A stretch of 5,241 nucleotides of DNA from Clostridia bacterium (lineage in GTDB: Bacteria; Bacillota; Clostridia; Oscillospirales; Butyricicoccaceae): contig JAFYMQ010000110.1 of assembly GCA_017556565.1 (NCBI GenBank), positions 1 to 5,241 on the forward strand, given 5' to 3'. The translations under genes and the position numbers were made by a program. The stretch's first letter is position 1; each line of letters opens with the position of its first letter. The notes under the pieces are model-generated. The model was given only the letters and a program-made list of their open reading frames with translations, did not search any database and was not told the DNA's origin. This document shows positions 1 to 5,241 of this stretch, piece after piece.

Positions 1-679
<679 letters not shown>

Positions 680-706
680 CTACCTCTTTCTGAATATAAA
701 TTATAA

Positions 707-1213
707 TTATAAATTAGTAATCTTACGGATGGTGCTTTCGCCGCGTTCGAGAGATACGATACCGGTACGGCAGATCTCAAGAATGTTGAAGTCGCGCATC
801 AGGTTGATAAAATCATCGATGCGGCGGCTGCTGTCGGTAAGCTGCATGACGATGGATTTTTTGGTATAGTCCACGGTCTTGGCATTGAATGCATCGGCAG
901 CGGCGCGGATCTCTTCGCGGTTTTCGGCACAGTTGACGACCTTGATGAGCAGAAGCTCGCAGCTGACGGTGTTCTCATTATCAAACTCTTTGATGGAGAT
1001 AACGTCGGGCAGCTTGTACAGCTGATTGACCAGCTGATTCTTGTTGCCCTCGTCACCGCCGAACAGAACGGTGATACGGGAATACTCGGCACTCTCGGTC
1101 TCGCTGACGGTCAGACAGGAAATGTTGAACTGTCTGCGGCGGAACATACTGGTGATGCGGTTGAGCACACCGAACTGATTGCGAACCAGAATGGCTATTG
1201 TGTATCTGTTCAT
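707..1213 (-). CDS. ilvN: Acetolactate synthase small (regulatory) subunit
   Basis: Regulatory partner of the catalytic subunit encoded immediately upstream. In this family it activates the large subunit and carries the allosteric site for branched-chain amino acid feedback, usually valine. The 168-residue length matches the long bacterial IlvH/IlvN form. The N-terminal ACT domain (about residues 3-77) shows RNQFGVLNRITSMF followed by FNISCLTVS. N12, G15 and N30 align with the E. coli IlvH residues N11, G14 and N29 implicated in valine binding, so feedback sensitivity is predicted. The C-terminal ACT-like domain spans about 80-160 and includes ELLLIKV and the late motif EICRTGIVSLERGE. The ATG lies one base after the ilvB stop (TGATATG), with a purine-rich AAAGGTAGGGGA Shine-Dalgarno inside the ilvB 3' end, indicating translational coupling and a near 1:1 subunit supply. 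The symbol ilvN is used by context; ilvH would be equally valid. Confidence 0.96.
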   Translation of the reverse strand: MNRYTIAILVRNQFGVLNRITSMFRRRQFNISCLTVSETESAEYSRITVLFGGDEGNKNQLVNQLYKLPDVISIKEFDNENTVSCELLLIKVVNCAENREEIRAAADAFNAKTVDYTKKSIVMQLTDSSRRIDDFINLMRDFNILEICRTGIVSLERGESTIRKITNL

Positions 1214-1214
1214 A

Positions 1215-2885
1215 TCAGTCCCCTACCTTTGTAATAATTTCGTTGACGCTCTTGCCGCCGGGGATCATGGGCAGGACGTATTCGTCCTTGTCTACCATTA
1301 CCTCGATAACATAGGGCTTGGCGCCGTCGATGGCTTTTTTGAGAGCTTTTTCAAAGCTGTCCACGTCGCAGACACGCTCTGCGTCTGCGCCGAAAGCTTT
1401 GGCAAGCATAACAAAATCTGTATGTCTGTTCTCCAATGAGGTATTGGAGTAGGTCTTGTCAAAGAAGAAGTCCTGCAGCTGGCGAACCATACCCAGCACA
1501 CGGTTGTTGAGCAGGATGACCGTAATGGGCAGCTGATGTGTGACGACCGTGGCAAGCTCGTTGAGATCCATACCGAAGCTGCCGTCACCTGTGATGAGCA
1601 GGGTCTTTTTGCCGGTTGCCATGGCGCTACCGATAGCACCGCCCATACCGTAACCCATAGCACCCAGACCGCCGCTGGAGATGAAGGTGCGCTCACGGGA
1701 GAAGTTGAGCATCTGTGCACTCCACATCTGATGCTGGCCAACGTCTGTAGCAACGGGCATATTAGCCTCTCTGCATCTGTTGATGGTCTCCCTTATATTG
1801 AGAGGGGTAAGTCCCTCGCGGGTATCTCTGTAGCTGTCTTCCTGTGTGCGGATGTCTGCAACCTGCTTTTTCCACTGGGGATGCTCAGCTTTGCTGATGA
1901 GAGGCAGCAGAGCCTCAAGGGTCTTTTTGATATCGCCGCGCAGAGCGTGGGTGTCGCGGGTGGTCTTGGACAGCTCGGCGCCCTCGATGTCTATATGGAC
2001 TATCTTGGCATCGGGGATAAACGTGTCAAGTCCGCCCGTTGCACGGTCGCTGAAGCGGGTGCCAAGCGCGATGACACAGTCGGCTTTGCCCATTGCCACC
2101 GAGCAGGCATATCTGCCGTGCATGCCCTGCATACCCAAAAACCTGGGATAGTCTGTGGGGATTGCCGAAATACCCATAAAGGAGCAGCCAAGCGCTGCGT
2201 CAATTCTGTCAGCAAGCTCAAGCATCTCTGCCTGTGCGCCCGAGGATACCAGACCGCCGCCAAAGAAGATAAAGGGGCGTTTTGCCTGATTGATGCACTT
2301 GGCGGCTTCCTGAATACGGATGTCTTTTGCCGCAAAGGGCTCATCGGCGGTAACTGCGGGAGCGGGGGTATATTCACAGAACTGTCTCTGGATATCTTTG
2401 GGTATATCTACCAGTACGGGGCCTGGTCTGCCCGATGCGGCAAGACGGAATGCCTCGCGGATGGTATCGGCCAGCGACTCTATAGAGCCGACGAAGTAGT
2501 TGTGCTTGGTGATGGGCAAGGTGACACCGGTAATGTCCAGCTCCTGAAAGCTGTCGGTACCGATCATGGATGTGGGTACGTTGCCGGTGATAGCAACCAT
2601 GGGGATAGAGTCCAGATATGCGGTAGCGATACCTGTGACCAGATTGGTTGCGCCCGGGCCCGACGTAGCCAGCACCACGCCTGTCCTGCCGCTTGAGCGG
2701 GCAAAACCGTCGGCTGCGTGGGCAGCGCCCTGCTCGTCGGCTGTGAGGACGTGCTTGATCTCGTCCTGATATTTGTGAAGAGAATGGTATATATCCAAAA
2801 CCTGACCGCCGGGATAACCGAAGATGGTATTGCATCCCTGCTCGATCAGCGTCCTGACGATAATGTCAGCACCGCAAAGCAGCAT
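1215..2885 (-). CDS. ilvB: Acetolactate (acetohydroxyacid) synthase large catalytic subunit
   Basis: ThDP- and FAD-dependent enzyme that decarboxylates pyruvate and condenses the product with a second pyruvate (to acetolactate) or with 2-ketobutyrate (to acetohydroxybutyrate). The 556 residues fit the family. The N-terminal pyrimidine-binding domain has FGYPGGQVLDIY (22-33), catalytic Glu51 in TADEQGAAHAADG, and ATSGPGATNLVTGIA. The middle FAD-binding domain (about 190-330) has GTRFSDRATG (275-284). The C-terminal pyrophosphate domain has the ThDP/Mg motif from GDGSFGMDLNE (433) to NN (460-461). The end motif VLPMIPGGKS is typical of biosynthetic AHAS rather than catabolic AlsS. The start chosen is ATG 2885, preceded by AGGAGTGA; an in-frame ATG at 2930 would add 15 unconserved residues and swallow that ribosome site. 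Odd residue: Leu470 occupies the usual Trp of VRQWQ. It is first in an ilvB-ilvN-ilvC unit with its own promoter. Confidence 0.97.
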   Translation of the reverse strand: MLLCGADIIVRTLIEQGCNTIFGYPGGQVLDIYHSLHKYQDEIKHVLTADEQGAAHAADGFARSSGRTGVVLATSGPGATNLVTGIATAYLDSIPMVAITGNVPTSMIGTDSFQELDITGVTLPITKHNYFVGSIESLADTIREAFRLAASGRPGPVLVDIPKDIQRQFCEYTPAPAVTADEPFAAKDIRIQEAAKCINQAKRPFIFFGGGLVSSGAQAEMLELADRIDAALGCSFMGISAIPTDYPRFLGMQGMHGRYACSVAMGKADCVIALGTRFSDRATGGLDTFIPDAKIVHIDIEGAELSKTTRDTHALRGDIKKTLEALLPLISKAEHPQWKKQVADIRTQEDSYRDTREGLTPLNIRETINRCREANMPVATDVGQHQMWSAQMLNFSRERTFISSGGLGAMGYGMGGAIGSAMATGKKTLLITGDGSFGMDLNELATVVTHQLPITVILLNNRVLGMVRQLQDFFFDKTYSNTSLENRHTDFVMLAKAFGADAERVCDVDSFEKALKKAIDGAKPYVIEVMVDKDEYVLPMIPGGKSVNEIITKVGD

Positions 2886-2890
2886 TATGA

Positions 2891-2899
2891 TCACTCCTA
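2891..2899 (-). promoter_or_regulatory. ilvB ribosome binding site
   Basis: TAGGAGTGA on the minus strand sits 5 bases before ATG 2885, with the AGGAG core about 8 bases away. It decides the start of ilvB against the upstream in-frame ATG at 2930, which lies only a few bases from the predicted transcription start and has no room for its own ribosome site. A small imperfect hairpin (GTGCAGC at 2913-2919 with GCTGTAT at 2899-2905) abuts and slightly overlaps this site; it contains G-U pairs and is probably weak. Confidence 0.85.
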
Positions 2900-2944
2900 T
2901 ACAGCTATTTTTGCTGCACCTATGGCACAAAATATATCCATATA

Positions 2945-2973
2945 ATTTTATACTAAAATATATAATATGTCAA
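2945..2973 (-). promoter_or_regulatory. Sigma-A type promoter of ilvBNC
   Basis: On the minus strand a perfect -35 TTGACA (2968-2973) is followed by a 17-base AT-rich spacer and a -10 TAAAAT (2945-2950). Transcription should begin near 2936-2939, giving a leader of about 50 bases before ilvB. The -10 is embedded in an inverted repeat, ATTTTA-gta-TAAAAT (2945-2959), which could be an operator or just AT-rich chance. The promoter lies in the 126-bp gap after ilvA, so ilvBNC can be transcribed without passing the ilvA T-box. No convincing intrinsic terminator is visible between the ilvA stop and this promoter. Confidence 0.8.
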
Positions 2974-3011
2974 CAAAAATGGTGAACCCTGCCGCAATTT
3001 AGGTGATGTGC

Positions 3012-4211
3012 TCAGTCTTCGATCAAATTGAAGCCTGCGTTTTTCAACTCGTTGACTATCTGCTGAACGTGGGCATAGTTTCTGGTTTCCATTTCTACTG
3101 TAAGGTAGCAGCCATTTACACTTCTTGTGGCAGTGTTTCTTTCATGGCGTACGCCTATGACATTTCCGCCGCAGCCTGCGATGATGCCGCTGACCATATG
3201 AAGCTGACCGGGCTTGTCGGAAAGCTCGATGACAAGACGGGTGCTTCTGCCGCTCTTCATCAGACCGCGCTGGATAACACGGCTCAGGCTGGTAACGTCG
3301 ATGTTGCCGCCCGATACTACGCTGACGACCTTTTTGCCTGCGATGGGCAGCTTGTTGAACATTGCGGCAGCAACGGATACTGCGCCTGCGCCCTCTGCGA
3401 CCATCTTCTGCTTTTCTATAAGAGCCAGGATAGCCGAGCAGATCTCGTCCTCGGAAACGGTGACTACATCGTCAACATACTTGCTGACCATATCAAAGGT
3501 GTTGACACCGGGCTGCTTGACGGCGATACCGTCTGCAATGGTGGATACAGAATCCAGGCACTCGATCTTGCCGTTTTTGACCGAGCGGAACATGCTTGCC
3601 GCACCCTCAGCCTGAACGCCGTAGACCTTTACGGAGGGGCGCAGAGACTTGATGGCAAACGAGATACCCGAGATAAGACCGCCGCCGCCGATAGGCACGA
3701 TGACTGCGTCGATGTCACTCTTGTCAGCCAGTATCTCAAGGCCGATGGTGCCCTGACCTGCGATAACATCCTCATCGTCAAAGGGATGCACCAGTGTATA
3801 GCCGAACTCGTCGCGCATCTCCAGCGCTTTGCGGTATGCATCGTCATACACGCCGTTGACCAGTGTTACCTGAGCGCCAAAGCCCTTGGTGGCTTCGACC
3901 TTGGATATAGGTGCGCCGTCGGGCATACAGATATAGGAGGGTATGCCCAGCTTGGTTGCTGCCAGAGCAACGCCCTGAGAGTGGTTGCCTGCAGAGCATG
4001 CAACTACGCCGCGCTTTTTCTCCTCCTCGGACAGGCCTGCTATTTTGTAACCCGAGCCGCGAAGCTTGAAAGAGCCGGTCTTCTGCAGACATTCGGGCTT
4101 GAGATACAGCTCGCAATCGGGTGCGATCTTGTTGGCTTTTTGCAATTTTGTTTCGGTTATGATGTCTTTCAGAACATTCTGCGCATCAAATACCTTGTCA
4201 AGTGTGACCAT
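3012..4211 (-). CDS. ilvA: Threonine ammonia-lyase (threonine deaminase), one C-terminal ACT domain
   Basis: PLP enzyme that deaminates L-threonine to 2-ketobutyrate and ammonia, the committed step of isoleucine synthesis. The 399 residues contain a fold-type II PLP domain (about 1-320): Lys49 in KTGSFKLRG should form the Schiff base, SAGNHSQG (73-80) contacts substrate and cofactor, the glycine loop GGGG (175-178) binds the PLP phosphate, and Ser300 in VVSGGN faces the pyridine nitrogen. A single ACT domain follows (about 326-395), with the signature ELSDKPGQL. This is the medium-length form, between E. coli TdcB and the 514-residue E. coli IlvA with a larger regulatory region. The ATG at 4211 is preceded by AGGGAGGA; extending the frame upstream would run through the T-box RNA and is rejected. 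The Ile-type T-box upstream supports a biosynthetic rather than catabolic role. Isoleucine feedback through the ACT domain is likely but inferred. Confidence 0.96.
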   Translation of the reverse strand: MVTLDKVFDAQNVLKDIITETKLQKANKIAPDCELYLKPECLQKTGSFKLRGSGYKIAGLSEEEKKRGVVACSAGNHSQGVALAATKLGIPSYICMPDGAPISKVEATKGFGAQVTLVNGVYDDAYRKALEMRDEFGYTLVHPFDDEDVIAGQGTIGLEILADKSDIDAVIVPIGGGGLISGISFAIKSLRPSVKVYGVQAEGAASMFRSVKNGKIECLDSVSTIADGIAVKQPGVNTFDMVSKYVDDVVTVSEDEICSAILALIEKQKMVAEGAGAVSVAAAMFNKLPIAGKKVVSVVSGGNIDVTSLSRVIQRGLMKSGRSTRLVIELSDKPGQLHMVSGIIAGCGGNVIGVRHERNTATRSVNGCYLTVEMETRNYAHVQQIVNELKNAGFNLIED

Positions 4212-4218
4212 AATACGT

Positions 4219-4226
4219 TCCTCCCT
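4219..4226 (-). promoter_or_regulatory. ilvA ribosome binding site
   Basis: AGGGAGGA on the minus strand, with its GGAGG core ending 8 bases before ATG 4211. It lies just beyond the U-tract of the leader terminator, so it is transcribed only when the T-box allows readthrough. It fixes the ilvA start although the reading frame stays open upstream to 4358. Confidence 0.9.
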
Positions 4227-4242
4227 GATTTTAGGCAGAGCC

Positions 4243-4288
4243 AAAAAAACAAAGTCCTGCCTCTTGTTTTGTAAAGAGACAGGACTTT
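4243..4288 (-). terminator. Intrinsic terminator of the ilvA T-box leader
   Basis: On the minus strand AAAGTCCTGTCTCTT (4274-4288) pairs with AAGAGGCAGGACTTT (4251-4265): a 15-bp stem with one G-U pair and an 8-base loop. A G and then seven T residues follow (4243-4249). It ends about 30 bases before the ilvA start. Its 5' arm also supplies the 3' arm of the T-box antiterminator, so the two structures exclude each other. Confidence 0.95.
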
Positions 4289-4318
4289 TGAAATCAAAAA
4301 TCTTGCGGTACCACTCTT
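4274..4318 (-). promoter_or_regulatory. T-box antiterminator element
   Basis: AAGAG (4314-4318) pairs with CUCUU (4274-4278) as helix A1, and GCA (4304-4306) with UGU (4279-4281) as helix A2. The seven-base bulge UGGUACC (4307-4313) is left to capture the ACCA end of uncharged tRNA-Ile. The 3' strand (4274-4281) is the same segment used by the terminator 5' arm, which gives the expected either/or switch. Confidence 0.85.
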
Positions 4319-4545
4319 CTTGCCGCATAAAAACGCGACCACTCACGGCGACAAACATCGCTCCCTGCTATAACGGTCAGGCTCCGTCCGCCCTATTAGG
4401 ATAGCTCCGTTCAGGTCGGCTGCTCCGAGGCGATATTGCAAAATCTCCGTCCATCGGCTCACACCAACCGCCGACTCTCTGAAGCAGGATAAATCTGCAC
4501 GTTCCTCATCATCACTTTTGATATTAAACTGTTCCAATTATCTGT

Positions 4546-4574
4546 ATATTATCACCACAATATTCATTTGTCAA
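4546..4574 (-). promoter_or_regulatory. Sigma-A type promoter of the T-box-ilvA transcript
   Basis: On the minus strand TTGACA (4569-4574), a 17-base spacer and TAATAT (4546-4551) give a near-consensus promoter. Transcription should start near 4539-4541, just ahead of the T-box stem I. A strong constitutive promoter followed by attenuation is the usual arrangement for T-box genes. Confidence 0.88.
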
Positions 4575-4620
4575 GGGATAATTATGCACTGTTTACGGCT
4601 TTTAATCCCCTGCGGTGTTA

Positions 4621-4649
4621 TTGACTTTGTGCCGCTGTGAATATATACT
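4621..4649 (+). promoter_or_regulatory. Sigma-A type promoter of the divergent kinase-like gene
   Basis: TTGACT (4621-4626), a 17-base spacer and TATACT (4644-4649) on the plus strand, about 38 bases before the ATG at 4688. The distance between the two divergent -35 boxes is 46 bp (4575-4620). That interval holds only short, weak inverted repeats (for example GGGAT at 4575-4579 with ATCCC at 4605-4609) and no recognisable operator. Confidence 0.75.
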
Positions 4650-4687
4650 AAAAATATACTACCAATCACAGAAAGGCAGGTATTCTT

Positions 4688-5241
4688 ATGAAGATCATCA
4701 CAGTCAGCCGAGAGTTTGCAAGCGGAGGCAGAGAGCTCGGAAAACGTCTTGCGGATATACTGGGTTTTGATTACTATGACCGCGAAATAATCACTGCAAT
4801 CGCACAGAACAAAGGTCTGCAGGAAAAGTACGTGGAAAACATGCTGGACAATCACGGATGGAGAGCTTTTCCCCTCACCTTCAGTAACAGTATGATGGGT
4901 GTGTCTGCCGTTTCGTCTATATCGGCAGGTCTGCTTATCGAGCAGAAAAACGTCATCGAGCAGATAGCATCTCTGGGCAAGGATTTTATTATCGTGGGCA
5001 GAAGCGCCGACGTGATACTCCGCGAGTATAAGCCTCTCAACATATTCATATGCGCCGATATGGACTCCAAGATCAAAAGATGTCTTGATCGCACAAGCGA
5101 AGAAGAGCAGCTGACCGAAAAGGAAGCCGCAAAAAAGATCAAGATTATTGACAAAAACCGTGCCCGCACCCGCGAGATAATTTCGGGCAGCAAGTGGGGC
5201 GAGCGCGGCACATACCATCTGACAGTCAACACCACCGGCTG
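4688..5241 (+). CDS. Cytidylate kinase-like family protein (C-terminus cut by window edge)
   Basis: The 184 visible residues begin MKIITVSREFASGGRELGKRL, the pattern of the cytidylate kinase-like family (Pfam Cytidylate_kin2), a P-loop NTPase group related to Cmk. The nucleotide loop is the variant SGGRELGKRLA (12-22) rather than a classical GxxxxGK[ST]. Next comes LGFDYYDREII (25-35), then GKDFIIVGRSADVIL (97-111), the family's usual second strand and helix. A charged lid-like helix with EEEQLTEKEAAKKIKIIDKNRARTRE-type composition (138-163) supplies arginines and lysines. The substrate is not established for most members, so CMP phosphorylation should not be assumed. The ATG has GAAAGGCAGG upstream (4671-4680). 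It is divergent from ilvA with its own promoter and has no evident link to branched-chain amino acid synthesis. The C-terminal end is missing only because the window stops. Confidence 0.88.
   Translation, partial: MKIITVSREFASGGRELGKRLADILGFDYYDREIITAIAQNKGLQEKYVENMLDNHGWRAFPLTFSNSMMGVSAVSSISAGLLIEQKNVIEQIASLGKDFIIVGRSADVILREYKPLNIFICADMDSKIKRCLDRTSEEEQLTEKEAAKKIKIIDKNRARTREIISGSKWGERGTYHLTVNTTG

Larger units (their letters stand above)
4243..4541 (-). promoter_or_regulatory. T-box riboswitch, isoleucine (AUC) specific, upstream of ilvA
   Basis: A leader RNA that binds tRNA-Ile and lets transcription enter ilvA when the tRNA is uncharged. Stem I is closed by GAGG (4504-4507) with CCUC (4427-4430) and an inner UGCA/UGCA helix. 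The 3' side of the specifier loop reads AAUAUCG, with AUC (4432-4434) as the isoleucine specifier. The distal end has AGAGAG (4475-4480), then UCGGC/GCCGA (4470-4474 with 4454-4458) closing the loop GGUUGGUGUGA; these are the conserved elements that contact the tRNA elbow. The T-box core UGGUACCGC is at 4305-4313. Its variable base U4310 (UGGU) matches the discriminator A of tRNA-Ile. Between stem I and the antiterminator lies a probable stem II/IIA-B pseudoknot. All assignments are by eye from known T-box consensus. The 5' end is inferred from the promoter. Confidence 0.95.

Noticed and set aside
1536..2696. A 386-codon open frame on the plus strand inside ilvB
   Set aside because: Antisense shadow of a highly conserved gene with biased codon use. 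It has no promoter, no ribosome site and no recognisable domain.
2886..2930. Possible 15-residue N-terminal extension of IlvB with Cys residues (MCHRCSKNSC)
   Set aside because: The upstream ATG is only a few bases from the predicted transcription start, and the good ribosome site lies downstream of it. Homologues begin at the equivalent of the ATG at 2885.
2974..3011. Possible terminator after ilvA (GC-containing stretch followed by ATTTTTG)
   Set aside because: Only a weak, bulged ACCT/AGGGT pairing can be drawn, and it is not adjacent to the T run. Not enough for a terminator call.
3003..4274. A 423-codon open frame on the plus strand covering all of ilvA
   Set aside because: It is the antisense shadow of ilvA. 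The product is Cys-rich and resembles no family, there is no suitable ribosome site, and it runs into the T-box terminator region.
4212..4358. Possible 49-residue N-terminal extension of IlvA
   Set aside because: The frame is open, but it overlaps the T-box core and terminator. Family similarity and the AGGGAGGA site both point to the ATG at 4211.
4343..4537. A 64-codon open frame on the minus strand, considered as a leader peptide for ilvA attenuation
   Set aside because: It lies within the structured T-box RNA, lacks a run of isoleucine codons as in classical peptide attenuators, and the T-box explains the sequence fully.
4575..4635. Short inverted repeats in the divergent gap (GGGAT/ATCCC and GCGG/CCGC around a -35 box)
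   Set aside because: Arms of only 4-5 bp with long spacers, which are expected by chance.

Overview
The window looks like a piece of a Clostridia-type Firmicutes chromosome, plausibly from the Ruminococcus/Oscillospiraceae group. The evidence is a T-box leader, strong AGGAGG-type ribosome binding sites, textbook TTGACA/TATAAT-like promoters in AT-rich gaps, and a cytidylate kinase-like gene of a kind common in that class. Genus-level placement is inference. The window is almost entirely an isoleucine/valine biosynthesis locus on the minus strand, with one divergent gene at the right edge.

Reading right to left on the minus strand: a promoter (4546-4574) drives a tRNA-Ile-sensing T-box leader (about 4243-4541), which ends in an intrinsic terminator (4243-4288). 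ilvA, threonine ammonia-lyase with one C-terminal ACT domain (3012-4211), follows. A 126-bp gap carries a second strong promoter (2945-2973). Then come ilvB (1215-2885), ilvN (707-1213) and ilvC (1-673, cut by the window edge). ilvB and ilvN are separated by one base. ilvN and ilvC are 33 bp apart.

The four enzymes cover the first steps of branched-chain amino acid synthesis. IlvA makes 2-ketobutyrate from threonine. IlvBN condenses pyruvate with pyruvate (valine/leucine branch) or with 2-ketobutyrate (isoleucine branch). IlvC isomerises and reduces the products. ilvD and ilvE are not in the window. The two promoters suggest split control: ilvA, needed only for isoleucine, is under tRNA-Ile control, while ilvBNC, shared by valine and leucine, can also be transcribed independently. 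No clear terminator separates ilvA from ilvB, so readthrough is possible.

On the plus strand, a separate promoter (4621-4649) precedes a gene for a cytidylate kinase-like protein (4688 to beyond 5241).

I do not see a new biological system. The most interesting points are a Trp-to-Leu replacement at the substrate-specificity position of the acetolactate synthase large subunit, the two-tier regulation, and details of the T-box switch. Long open frames opposite ilvA and ilvB are antisense shadows.
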